The position numbers and the translations under genes are program-made. From Aurantimonas coralicida_A (lineage in GTDB: Bacteria; Pseudomonadota; Alphaproteobacteria; Rhizobiales; Rhizobiaceae), in assembly GCF_036016755.1 (NCBI RefSeq), contig NZ_JAYXIH010000009.1, positions 49,438 to 113,437 on the forward strand: a DNA stretch of 64,000 nucleotides. Direction: 5' to 3'. This document shows, piece after piece, positions 16,261-24,434 of this stretch; the stretch's first letter is position 1, and every line of letters begins with the position of its first letter. The notes beneath the pieces were generated by a model. The model did no database searches. It was not told where the DNA came from and worked only from the letters and a program-made list of their open reading frames with translations.

Positions 16261-17451
16261 ATGCCCAGCTTGAGGATGCTCCGCGCTCGCTTGACCCGGC
16301 TTGGGTCGATGCGTTTGCTGACGGCGATCGCACCCGTCATTGCCGCGGCATTATTCATGACATTGGCGGCAACCAGTGCAGGAACCGCGCAAAGTTCGGT
16401 CAGACCGCCTGAGAGCGCTATCTCCGCGACCGGGTCGCCGACCGGCGGCGCGGTGCCCGGAGACGCCCTGGGCACGACCTCGGATGCGGAAATCTGGCGG
16501 GCTGTCCGCCAAGGCGTGTCGGGCAACGTCTCGATCCCGGACAAGAAGGCCGGGGTGCTGGTCCAGTCCGAAGGCGAGTCCTGGCGCTTGCTGCGCAACG
16601 GACCGATGTTCGACTATCTCGGCCTCGCCATGATCGCCACTCTGATCCTGCTGGCGCTGTTCTTCGCCATTCGCGGACGCATCCGCGTGGAACACGGCCT
16701 GTCTGGCGTCATGATCAAGCGTTTCTCGACCGTCGAGCGTACCGGCCATTGGCTGATGGCGCTGTCGTTCATCATCCTGGCGATCAGCGGCCTCAACGTC
16801 TCGTTCGGGCGAAGCGTCATCATACCGCTGATCGGCAAGGAGGCGTTCGGGCCGATCTCCGAATTCCTGAAGCTGTCCCACAACTACGTCGCCTTCGCCT
16901 TCATGCTTGGTCTGGCGATCGCATTCGTCACGTGGATCGCGCACAATCTGCCGAGCCGACACGATCTGGTGTGGCTCGCCCATGCCGGCGGCTTGTTCTC
17001 CGAAGGCGTCCATCCGCCAGCGAAGAAATTCAACGCGGGCCAGAAGATTATCTTTTGGCTGGTCATGCTGGGCGGGCTTTCGCTCGCCGTCTCGGGCTGG
17101 GCCCTGCTGTTTCCGTTCGAGCACAGTTTCTTCGGCGACACTTTCACCGGCCTCGCCTCGATCGGCCTTGATATCCCGGCGCTGTTGGGGCTACCGCAGC
17201 CACCTTATTCGGCAATTCTGGAGCAACAGTTCAACACCGTCTGGCACGTCGTCATGGCCGTCTTCATGATCTGCGTGATCTTCGGTCACATCTATATCGG
17301 CAGCATCGGCATGGAGGGGGCTTTCGGTGCGGTCGGCAGTGGCAAGGTCGACCTGAACTGGGCCAGAGAACACCACTCGCTTTGGATCGATGAGCTCCGC
17401 GAGAAGGACGCCATGCCCCCGGCCGCGGCCAATCCCGAGCCCGCGGAATAA
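16261..17451 (+). CDS. fdhC: Formate dehydrogenase cytochrome b subunit gamma
   Basis: A 396-aa membrane subunit that takes electrons from FdhB through two hemes b to quinone. The first about 40 residues look like a signal sequence. About 80 periplasmic residues follow, then a helix (LAMIATLILLALFFAI) and the four-helix cytochrome b core: RTGHWLMALSFIIL, LSHNYVAFAFMLGL, FWLVMLGGLSLAVSGW and TVWHVVMAVFMICVIFGHIYIG hold the likely heme histidines. The long N-terminal part is usual for Shewanella/epsilonproteobacterial-type FdhC, and much longer than E. coli FdnI. The start at 16261 has CAGGAGAA upstream. Confidence 0.93.
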   Translation: MPSLRMLRARLTRLGSMRLLTAIAPVIAAALFMTLAATSAGTAQSSVRPPESAISATGSPTGGAVPGDALGTTSDAEIWRAVRQGVSGNVSIPDKKAGVLVQSEGESWRLLRNGPMFDYLGLAMIATLILLALFFAIRGRIRVEHGLSGVMIKRFSTVERTGHWLMALSFIILAISGLNVSFGRSVIIPLIGKEAFGPISEFLKLSHNYVAFAFMLGLAIAFVTWIAHNLPSRHDLVWLAHAGGLFSEGVHPPAKKFNAGQKIIFWLVMLGGLSLAVSGWALLFPFEHSFFGDTFTGLASIGLDIPALLGLPQPPYSAILEQQFNTVWHVVMAVFMICVIFGHIYIGSIGMEGAFGAVGSGKVDLNWAREHHSLWIDELREKDAMPPAAANPEPAE

Positions 17452-17470
17452 CAATCGGAAAGCAGGCGCG

Positions 17471-18856
17471 ATGGACCGGACGCTCCGGCGGGTGACATTG
17501 GCAGCGCTCCTCACCTTCTTTGCGCCGGCGCAGTCCGCTTCGAGCGAGCAGGAATGGCCTGAGAAGCTCGTCGGCCATGGCGGCCCCGTCATGGCGATCG
17601 CCCTGTCCGATGATGGCTCCGAGGCGCTGACCGCATCCTTCGACTATTCGATCATTCGTTGGCGAATGCAGGGCCCGGAGGGCACGATCGTCGCGCGGCT
17701 GGTCGGACACAACGCCGCCGTCAATGACGCCGCCTTCGTCCCCGGCACCGAAAAGGCTGTTTCCGTCTCCGATGACGGCGCGTTCGCGATCTGGGATCTG
17801 CGGGAAAACCGTCTCGAAACCCTGATCGAGGATACCAAGGACAAGGTCCAGGACGTCGCAGTGAGTCTCGACGGGCGGTTCGCGGCCGCAGCCCGCTGGG
17901 ACGGCACGGCGCGGATCTTCGATATCGCCGCCGGGCGTGAAATCGCCCGTGCCGAGGGCCATCGCGGCAATGTAAATGCCGTTGCCTTTTCGTTGGACGG
18001 CCGGCAGCTCTTCACCGCCGGTTACGACGGCACGGTTCGCGAGTGGCCGCTCGACGACGGGCTGATCGCCGGCCCCTCGCGCCTGCTTTACGCCCATGGC
18101 TGGGGCGTCAACGTGTTGACCGCCCTGCCCGGCGGTTCGCTGCTGGCCTTCGGCACGCTGAACGGCGTCACCGGCGTCATCGATCTTCCAACCGGCGAAG
18201 TCGCCGAACTGGCATCGAACGAGCACCCGATCCTGTCGATCGCTTCGTCGCCGCGCGCGGGATGGTTCGCCACCGGCAGCGCCAACGGTAAAATTCGCGT
18301 CTTCGATGCCGATTCGGGAAGCCTCGTGGAGGAATACGGCGATATATACGGTCCGGTCTGGGGTCTGGCGTTTACCCCCGAAGGCACGCAACTCTATCGC
18401 AGCGGGCTGGACGATTTTGCGATCCGTTGGCAGGTCGCGCCGCGCCATCCTCGCGAGCCCATCCAGTCGGTCTATCCGCGCCGGTTTCAAACCGTTAACC
18501 GGGCCGGCCCGGGCGAAATCGAGTTCTTGCGCAAATGCTCGGTCTGTCACACGCTGACGTCGGATGACGCCAATCGCGCCGGACCGACGCTCTACGGCCT
18601 GTTCGGCAGGGTGGCCGGGACGGTACCGGGCTACAAATATTCTCAGGCCTTGGTAGAATCGGATATTGTCTGGACTCCGGAGACGGTTTCGCGGCTATTC
18701 GACGATGGACCGGATATCGTAACGCCGGGGACCAAAATGCCGGTCCAGCGGCTCAAGAGCGTCGAACGGCGGGACGCACTGATCAACTACTTGCTGCAAG
18801 CCACAGCGGCGGACGAAACAACGCCGCTGCCGGGCGAGCGGCAGAACACGAACTGA
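17471..18856 (+). CDS. WD40 beta-propeller / c-type cytochrome fusion protein
   Basis: A 461-aa exported protein. Residues 1-24 are a Sec signal peptide (LAALLTFFAPAQSASSE). Residues about 30-335 hold roughly seven WD40-like repeats, with recurring (L)VGHGGPVMAIALSDDGSEALTAS-type blades ending in IRW, IWD and IRV. The C-terminal about 110 residues are a class I cytochrome c: heme site CSVCH at 356-360, GPTLYGLFGRVAG and a probable axial Met in PGTKMPVQ. Fusion of a propeller with one heme c suggests a docking electron carrier in the periplasm. It starts 20 nt after fdhC, so it is probably part of the formate dehydrogenase unit; no function is established for it. Confidence 0.88.
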   Translation: MDRTLRRVTLAALLTFFAPAQSASSEQEWPEKLVGHGGPVMAIALSDDGSEALTASFDYSIIRWRMQGPEGTIVARLVGHNAAVNDAAFVPGTEKAVSVSDDGAFAIWDLRENRLETLIEDTKDKVQDVAVSLDGRFAAAARWDGTARIFDIAAGREIARAEGHRGNVNAVAFSLDGRQLFTAGYDGTVREWPLDDGLIAGPSRLLYAHGWGVNVLTALPGGSLLAFGTLNGVTGVIDLPTGEVAELASNEHPILSIASSPRAGWFATGSANGKIRVFDADSGSLVEEYGDIYGPVWGLAFTPEGTQLYRSGLDDFAIRWQVAPRHPREPIQSVYPRRFQTVNRAGPGEIEFLRKCSVCHTLTSDDANRAGPTLYGLFGRVAGTVPGYKYSQALVESDIVWTPETVSRLFDDGPDIVTPGTKMPVQRLKSVERRDALINYLLQATAADETTPLPGERQNTN

Positions 18857-18872
18857 CGGAGTCGAACTGACG

Positions 18873-18998
18873 ATGAGAGCCTTTCTGTTGAGCATCGTAA
18901 TCCTGCTGGTCGTGGCGATCGGCGCTGGCTATCTCTTCGATTCCCAGCTTGAAACCCCGGCGAGCCAGGCCTATTCGACGGAGAACGTCCGGCTGTAA
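18873..18998 (+). CDS. Small single-span membrane protein (41 aa)
   Basis: A 41-residue open frame from ATG at 18873 to TAA at 18996-18998. It begins MRAFLLSIVILLVVAIGAGY, a single hydrophobic helix, and has a polar 20-residue tail ending STENVRL. The stop overlaps the ATG of the downstream protease by one nucleotide (TAATG), and it lies 16 nt after the WD40-cytochrome gene, so it is very likely real and translationally coupled. It is either a signal-anchored peptide or a small membrane subunit. I do not recognise a named family. Confidence 0.7.
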   Translation: MRAFLLSIVILLVVAIGAGYLFDSQLETPASQAYSTENVRL

Positions 18999-19984
18999 TG
19001 GCGATTTCCCGCGGCCTCGCAGCTCTCCTTGCGCTGGCTTTAGCGGGGTTTGCGGCTGGCGCGGGCACGGCGGACGCTCTTGAAGCCGGCAATTGGCGCA
19101 CGGCCATCGCAACCGTCGCGACGCAATCCGTGGTCGCCGTCCTTCCGGTGTTGCCGACGCACGAGATCAACCAGGAAGAGCCCGAGGGCACCGGGTTCGC
19201 GATCCGCGACGGCCGCACCATCGTGACGGCGGACCACGTGCTCGGACGTGCCAATGCGGTGCGGTTGCGGCTGTCCTCGGGAGCCGTCCGGAGCGCGGAC
19301 ATCGCTCTGCGTGACGCCGATACCGATATCGCCTTGTTGCATGTCAGCGATGCCCTTCCGCCCCTGGCCTTCTCCGCCGACGCGCGGACAGGCGCCGATG
19401 CTTGCGTCCTCGGAAACGCATTCGGCCTCGGGATCAGCCTTGCCTGCGGCGTGATTTCGGCGACCGAGCGACGTGGCGTCGGCTTCAACCGTATCGAAGA
19501 TTTCATCCAGACCGACGCGGCGATCAATCCTGGCATGTCTGGAGCGCCGCTCATCACCGCGGACGGCAACGTCGCCGGTATGGCCAGCGCGATTTTCACC
19601 AAGTCGTCCGACGGCAATCTCGGCGTGAATTTCGTCGCCTCCGCGCGGTTGCTCGAAGCGGTGCTGGATGACGCCGAAGATGGCCGTATCGACCGGCGCG
19701 CGGCGGGCGTCATCCTGCGCCCGCTTCCCGCGCCCGGCGAGACCGGAGAACCCGGCGCCGAAGTCGTGCGCGTGGCACCGGGATCGCCGGAAGATCGGGC
19801 CGGAATCACTGCGGGAGACCGAATCCGAGCCATCGGCGATCTGCCGGTGCGGGGCCAACCCGACTATCTCACCGCGCTCGTCCTCGACGCCGGGCAAGAA
19901 ACGCTCACCTTTTCGATTGAACGGGCCGGCGAATTGTTGGACATCCTCGTCCACGACAAAAGCGAAAAGGGAAAAAACCGATGA
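18998..19984 (+). CDS. Trypsin-like (DegP/HtrA-type) serine protease with PDZ domain
   Basis: A 328-aa exported protein. A signal peptide covers residues 1-27. The protease domain shows the S1C triad: His80 (VTADHVLG), Asp110 (DADTDIALLH) and Ser181 (INPGMSGAPLI). The nucleophile motif GMSGAP departs from the usual GNSGGP. The oxyanion-hole and L2 regions (FGLGISLACGVISA, then NLGVNFVASARLL) are recognisable. A PDZ domain occupies about 235-320 (VVRVAPGSPEDRAGITAGDRIRAI). Only one PDZ is present. Overlaps on both sides (TAATG and a 4-nt overlap at 19981-19984) lock it into the formate dehydrogenase accessory operon, where it might process or quality-control an exported subunit. Confidence 0.88.
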   Translation: MAISRGLAALLALALAGFAAGAGTADALEAGNWRTAIATVATQSVVAVLPVLPTHEINQEEPEGTGFAIRDGRTIVTADHVLGRANAVRLRLSSGAVRSADIALRDADTDIALLHVSDALPPLAFSADARTGADACVLGNAFGLGISLACGVISATERRGVGFNRIEDFIQTDAAINPGMSGAPLITADGNVAGMASAIFTKSSDGNLGVNFVASARLLEAVLDDAEDGRIDRRAAGVILRPLPAPGETGEPGAEVVRVAPGSPEDRAGITAGDRIRAIGDLPVRGQPDYLTALVLDAGQETLTFSIERAGELLDILVHDKSEKGKNR

Positions 19985-20172
19985 GCGAAGAAGCCTTCAA
20001 CATGTCGCTGAGAAAATTCCTGAAACAGGTCGGGGTGACCTCGCAGCACGAAATCGAGGATCTGGTGCGCACGGGAAAGGCGGGCTCGGGCTCCCTAAAG
20101 GTCAAGATCGTCCTGACCGCCGAGGGCGCGCCGCTCAATCATGTGGTCGAGGGCGAAATCCAACTCCCGTGA
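19981..20172 (+). CDS. DUF6494 family protein
   Basis: A 63-aa cytoplasmic protein, MSEEAFNMSLRKFLKQVGVT..., matching the DUF6494 pattern of a helical FNMS-R-FLKKVGVTSQ-EIE segment followed by a beta-rich end (SGSLKVKIVLTAEGAPLNHVVEGEI). It overlaps the protease stop and the next gene start. No function is known; the family is characteristically found inside formate dehydrogenase or sulfur-metabolism gene strings. Confidence 0.8.
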   Translation: MSEEAFNMSLRKFLKQVGVTSQHEIEDLVRTGKAGSGSLKVKIVLTAEGAPLNHVVEGEIQLP

Positions 20173-20933
20173 TGACCGCAGCGCCTGAGGTCCAGCAACT
20201 GGCCGATCCGGAATTTCCGCCTGTCTTCGCCGGTCACGCGGTCGCTGCGGACGCGGATCCCTTCGCCGTCGCGGTGGAGGGTGCAGCGTCGGGATCATAC
20301 GGAGCTGGAGATGTCGTCTGGAGCGAGGATCGGCGCCGCGCCGCGGCTGCGTTCATTCTCGAACCGGAGACGCCTCTCGTAGTTGCGGCGCAGATGGTCC
20401 CCGTCATGATGGTTGCGCTCGGCGACGCGGTGGGCGCCATCGGCCCGCCCAATCTGGCATTGACCTTCCGCTGGCCCGGCACGATTCTGGCCAATGGCGG
20501 GATCGTCGGCAAGGTCGCGTTCCGCGCTCCGGACAACGCTGCCGCTGCCGATATTCCGGACCAAATCGTTGTCGGTTTCGAGCTGGCGCTCGACACGTCG
20601 GCCAATTCGCGCGGCGAACCCGGCCTCGACCCGAATGTGACCGCGCTTTACGAGGAAGGTTGCGGCGAATTGGACCGAACCAGCATCATCGAGGCCGTGG
20701 CGCGGCACTTCCTGTCATGGATCGACGGGTGGACGCATGATGGATTTCGCGCCGCGCACCAGTCCTGGTTTTCGCGCGCCCACGATCAGGACCAGCAGAT
20801 CGACGTGGCTGTCGAGGGCGGTAATCGCTCTGGCAAGATGGTCGGCCTTGATGAGGAGGGCGGCCTGCTTATTCAGGCGGAAGGGCAGACCGTGCTGGTC
20901 CCTCTTTGCACAGCCTTGGGAGTCGGCGCGTGA
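20172..20933 (+). CDS. Biotin/lipoate protein ligase-like protein with DUF4444 C-terminus, probably non-catalytic
   Basis: A 253-aa protein. Residues about 15-190 follow the biotin-protein-ligase fold: the core strand pattern ALTFRWPGTILANGGIVGKV aligns with the BirA-type KWPND(I/L)-x-L...KLAGI stretch. However, the BirA lysine is Arg, WPND is WPGT, and the glycine-arginine loop GRGRRGR is replaced by EDRRRAAAAFILEP. The C-terminal about 65 residues (IDVAVEGGNRSGKMVGLDEEGGLLIQ...) resemble the DUF4444/BPL C-terminal SH3-like domain. It is likely a pseudo-ligase that binds rather than attaches a ligand. One-nucleotide overlaps join it to DUF6494 and DUF6352. Confidence 0.75.
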   Translation: MTAAPEVQQLADPEFPPVFAGHAVAADADPFAVAVEGAASGSYGAGDVVWSEDRRRAAAAFILEPETPLVVAAQMVPVMMVALGDAVGAIGPPNLALTFRWPGTILANGGIVGKVAFRAPDNAAAADIPDQIVVGFELALDTSANSRGEPGLDPNVTALYEEGCGELDRTSIIEAVARHFLSWIDGWTHDGFRAAHQSWFSRAHDQDQQIDVAVEGGNRSGKMVGLDEEGGLLIQAEGQTVLVPLCTALGVGA

Positions 20934-21982
20934 TGGACGCTCAACCCGCTCATGCCCATAGCGAGCAGCGGATTATCTGGAAATCCGCCGGGCTGCATTT
21001 GACCCACCGGCTCGAAAGCGGCTGGCTGGCCGTGACCCCGGACTTCCTGCGCGCCTATTATACGCGCCCGGAAATCCATCCGATCGAAGAGAGCTGCGAG
21101 AACGAGCATCGCCTGTTCGAAAAGCTGATGGAGACCCCGACCGCGCCGATCCTCGACGCGGAGCTCGCCGCGATCGCCGATACGGACGCCGCCGACAATT
21201 ATCGCCTGGTGCTTGGCTATCGCGATCACCTGCTGAAACATGGTTCGATCGAAGCGGGTTATCTGGCACTGTTTCAGCCGGGCGCACCGCAGGTGCCGCC
21301 GGTCTTCATTGAGCAGATGGTTCATCTCATACTGTCCGGCCTGTTGGCGGATGAGCGCGATCCCTTCGTGCTGCGCGCCGCCGAATTGTTCTTCCGCGAC
21401 CAGAAGGCGACGACGAGCGATGGGCAACTCATGCTCGCGGACGCGGAAGTGGTCGAGATGTATTCGGAATCCGGCGGTTTCGGCGGCCTTGGAGCCTTGC
21501 TGGCCGAGGCCGGAACGCCGATGCGCGAGGTCTCGCTCGACGTGATGACCGAGGACAACGCGACCGCCTATTGGGAGCGTGCCGATCAGTTCAACTTCGC
21601 GCTCGACTTTCGCTTTACTCAGCCGGGACAGGACGCACTGGCGCGCGTCATCGAACGATGGGTGGGCCATTTCATGCAGCTGCCGGTGCGCGTGCAGGCC
21701 ATGCAGGCGATCAGCGACGAGCGCTGGACCTGGCATATCGGCCTCGACGCGGAAGCAACGCTGATACTCAACGGGCTCTACGAGGGGGAATCGGTCGACG
21801 AGAACCGCCTCAACCGCATCGCCGCGCTGTATCGCATGGAGTTCCTGGAATCCGACCGCCTGATCGAGACGATGCGGGGCAAGCCGGCTTATCTGGGCCT
21901 CGCGGCGTCGGGCGATAATCTCATTCGACTGAAACCGCAAAACCTGTTGACGAACCTTCCCCTGACACCGGGCATACAGTGA
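20933..21982 (+). CDS. DUF6352 family protein
   Basis: A 349-aa predicted soluble protein, mostly helical, with no signal peptide and no cysteine cluster motif. It begins MDAQPAHAHSEQRIIWKSAG and carries the family-typical HLTHRLESGWLAVTPDFLRAYYTRPEIHPIEESC region, with several invariant acidic and aromatic residues (for example DFRFTQPGQDALARVIERWVGHF). DUF6352 genes co-occur with formate dehydrogenase clusters; no biochemical role is described. It is translationally coupled to the ligase-like gene (TGATG). The start at 20933 is fixed by that overlap; an in-frame start at 20906 lies inside the upstream gene. Confidence 0.8.
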   Translation: MDAQPAHAHSEQRIIWKSAGLHLTHRLESGWLAVTPDFLRAYYTRPEIHPIEESCENEHRLFEKLMETPTAPILDAELAAIADTDAADNYRLVLGYRDHLLKHGSIEAGYLALFQPGAPQVPPVFIEQMVHLILSGLLADERDPFVLRAAELFFRDQKATTSDGQLMLADAEVVEMYSESGGFGGLGALLAEAGTPMREVSLDVMTEDNATAYWERADQFNFALDFRFTQPGQDALARVIERWVGHFMQLPVRVQAMQAISDERWTWHIGLDAEATLILNGLYEGESVDENRLNRIAALYRMEFLESDRLIETMRGKPAYLGLAASGDNLIRLKPQNLLTNLPLTPGIQ

Positions 21983-21995
21983 GCAAGGAAACGAT

Positions 21996-22295
21996 ATGAC
22001 GACCTCATCGACAAAGATCGTGAATACCCCGTGGATGCGGCTCGTGGCGTTGCTGCTCGCGGTCCTGCTCGCAATCGTTGCCTATTTCCTCTGGCTGAAC
22101 ACCGAGGGATGGGTGTCGACCGTCGGAGAACGGGCCGAGCGACTTCAGAAACTGACCGTCTCGGACGAGGTAGCCGCCTGTATCGACAAACGGAGCGCCG
22201 ATATCGACGCGATGGTCGAGCAAGGTATGATCAGCGCGGACGCCGCCGAGCAGTCCCGCTCGCAGGCGCGCTCGCTCTGCTACGACCGCAACTGA
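21996..22295 (+). CDS. Small N-terminally anchored membrane protein (99 aa)
   Basis: One hydrophobic helix at about residues 13-35 (RLVALLLAVLLAIVAYFLWL), followed by a 60-residue polar, probably periplasmic domain. That domain holds two cysteines (VAACIDKRS near 62 and SLCYDRN near 95) that could form a disulfide. Start has an AAGGAAA site 6 nt upstream and lies 13 nt after the DUF6352 gene, so it belongs to the same unit. I do not recognise the family. It ends just before the convergent poly-ferredoxin gene. Confidence 0.65.
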   Translation: MTTSSTKIVNTPWMRLVALLLAVLLAIVAYFLWLNTEGWVSTVGERAERLQKLTVSDEVAACIDKRSADIDAMVEQGMISADAAEQSRSQARSLCYDRN

Positions 22296-22305
22296 GGAAC
22301 TTCGG

Positions 22306-24345
22306 TCAGTCCTCGCTGAAGAAATCGTCGATCGACAGTCCGCGCTTGCCGGCCTCGAGATAATCGTCGGTGGTGCGAATTCGGGACCGGTGGGCGATCG
22401 CGAAGGGATCGCCACCGTCGGCGGCCAGGGCTTCGAGCCGACAGCTTTCGCACATCTGCAACAGCGCGACACGCTCCTCGCTCTGGAACATCCAGTGCTT
22501 GCCGCCGAGTTTCTCCTTGACCTTGTCAAGCATGCCGCGCGCCGCGAATGGTGTGCCGCAGCGGATGCATTCGGCCGGCTCGTCCTCGTTCAACGTCACT
22601 GGCTGCATGACGGTCGGCGCGAAATTATAGCGCGGCTCCAACGAAATCGCCGTCTCCGGGCAGGTGGCCGCGCAGATGCCGCACTGGACGCAGGCCGATT
22701 CGACAAACCGCAATTGCGGCTTGTCAGGATTGTCGCGCAGCGCGTCGGCGGGACAGGCCGAGACGCAGGCCATGCACAGCGTGCAGCGTTCCTGGTCGAC
22801 GTTGATCGCGCCATAGGGGGCGGATTCGGGCAGCTGGATGAGGTCGGACTCCGCATGCCCCGCCTTGGCGAGGATCGCGATGGCGGCGCGCGCCACCTCG
22901 CGCTTGCCGCCCACCGGCGCAAAAGCCGTGCGCGAGATTTCCGCTGCCGGCTGCAGGTCGTACAGGGCCGATTCCACGAGATCGGGATCGCCTGCGTCGA
23001 GGACCCGGACACGGCCGTCGCCGAGCGCCATCCCGCCGGTCAATGCGTCGATAAGAGTGATTTCCTCGTTCAACGCATCCAACTCGCCCGCCTTACGCGG
23101 ATCGACCAGCACTACCAGCGAGCGAAACCCGGCGGCCAGCGCCGAGGCCATCAGATCATGTCCGACGCCGGTTGCCGAGTGCAGTTCGAGCGGAATGACG
23201 TTGGCCGGCAGGCCGCGGCCGAGCCGCGCCATGGCATTGATCAGCGGCGCGCCATGCCCGCGATCGTGAATCAAGAGAACCGGCGATTTTCCACCCGCGG
23301 CGAGATAGGTCTGCGCCAGCGTCTGGACGCGCCCGACCAGTTGGGTGCGCGCCGGATAATCGTAGGAGACGGCGCCCGTCGGGCAATGGGCGGCGCAATT
23401 GCCGCAACCACCGCAGATATCGGCGTCGATCAGGACCTCGTCGCCCGCCGGCGCGATCGCGCTCGGCGGACAATTGTCGATGCATTTCGTGCAGCCGGTC
23501 TTTTTCGATCGCTCATGGGCGCAGATCGAGGCGTCGTAGGAGACATAGATCGGCTTTTCGAACTCGCCCTCATAGGCGCTCGCCTCGAAAACGGCGCGCA
23601 TGACGGCGGCCGGATCACGCGGGTCAGCACGGAAGTAGCCGTCGCGCCCCGTCGGCCGCGGGAACAAGGCGGCGTCGCCGGTCATGTCGAACAGGACGCT
23701 GCAATTTGATTTGGCGCCATCGCGGGCGAGGCCGAACTGCGGCTCGCCGCGCGAAGAGGGCAGCATGGCCGCATAGCCATCGACGACGACGTCGAACGCC
23801 CCGAGCGAACCGTGCGCCATGGAGACCTTGCCGCGGAACACCGGAAAATCGAGAACGGCCGGCAGCAGAATATCGTCGGTTCCGGTCAGGAGCAGCGTGA
23901 CCGAAAGGGTCCGGTTGAGCATCGCGGCGGCGTCGAAGGCCGCCTGCCCCTCGCCCATGACGAGGCACAGCCCGTCGCTGGCGATGGTGCGCAGACGGGC
24001 CGGCTTGATCGGCAGGGAGGCAGCGGCGATCAGCGCGGCCATCTTCGGCGCTGTCGACGTCTTGTCCGTCGTCCAGCCGGCGGTCTCGCGAATATTGACG
24101 AAGGCCGCGACCTCGCGTCCTCCCTCTTCCGCGACTTCGGCAAAGAGCGGGCTTTCCTGTGTACACGCGACGACAATCTCGTCGCCGGACTCCAGTGCGC
24201 CTTCGAAAACGCCGATCTGGCTGCGACAAAGATTGGTATGAACGGTCAGTTCCGTCTCGCCAAACGCGCGCGCAATGGCTTTCCCATCCATTTTCATGGA
24301 CTTCTCGCAATTGCAGATCAGGACCCGTTTACTCTTTGCAGACAT
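22306..24345 (-). CDS. Multi-[4Fe-4S] ferredoxin-type protein of formate dehydrogenase locus
   Basis: A 679-aa cytoplasmic protein. The N-terminus (RVLICNCEKSMKMDG) has a CxC motif. Ferredoxin groups follow: CTKCIDNCPPSAI and CGGCGNCAAHCPTGA in the middle, CTLCMACVSACPADAL and CVQCGICAATCPETAI near 530-575, and a last CIRCG...CESC zinc- or iron-type pair. That makes at least four possible [4Fe-4S] sites. The intervening region (about 330-500) resembles a small alpha/beta domain. This is the large 4Fe-4S protein always found next to DUF3305/DUF3306 in proteobacterial fdh loci; it may feed electrons to, or assemble clusters for, the enzyme. The start at 24345 has GGGAG five nt upstream. It is convergent with the preceding accessory genes and divergent from DUF3305. 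Confidence 0.85.
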   Translation of the reverse strand: MSAKSKRVLICNCEKSMKMDGKAIARAFGETELTVHTNLCRSQIGVFEGALESGDEIVVACTQESPLFAEVAEEGGREVAAFVNIRETAGWTTDKTSTAPKMAALIAAASLPIKPARLRTIASDGLCLVMGEGQAAFDAAAMLNRTLSVTLLLTGTDDILLPAVLDFPVFRGKVSMAHGSLGAFDVVVDGYAAMLPSSRGEPQFGLARDGAKSNCSVLFDMTGDAALFPRPTGRDGYFRADPRDPAAVMRAVFEASAYEGEFEKPIYVSYDASICAHERSKKTGCTKCIDNCPPSAIAPAGDEVLIDADICGGCGNCAAHCPTGAVSYDYPARTQLVGRVQTLAQTYLAAGGKSPVLLIHDRGHGAPLINAMARLGRGLPANVIPLELHSATGVGHDLMASALAAGFRSLVVLVDPRKAGELDALNEEITLIDALTGGMALGDGRVRVLDAGDPDLVESALYDLQPAAEISRTAFAPVGGKREVARAAIAILAKAGHAESDLIQLPESAPYGAINVDQERCTLCMACVSACPADALRDNPDKPQLRFVESACVQCGICAATCPETAISLEPRYNFAPTVMQPVTLNEDEPAECIRCGTPFAARGMLDKVKEKLGGKHWMFQSEERVALLQMCESCRLEALAADGGDPFAIAHRSRIRTTDDYLEAGKRGLSIDDFFSED

Positions 24346-24434
24346 GGCTTCTCCCTTGTGAGCGAGCCTTAACACGTTATTCTATCGGCGGAAGCGCGCA
24401 AATGCGCCCGTCTCATACGAAAGGATGACCCTGT

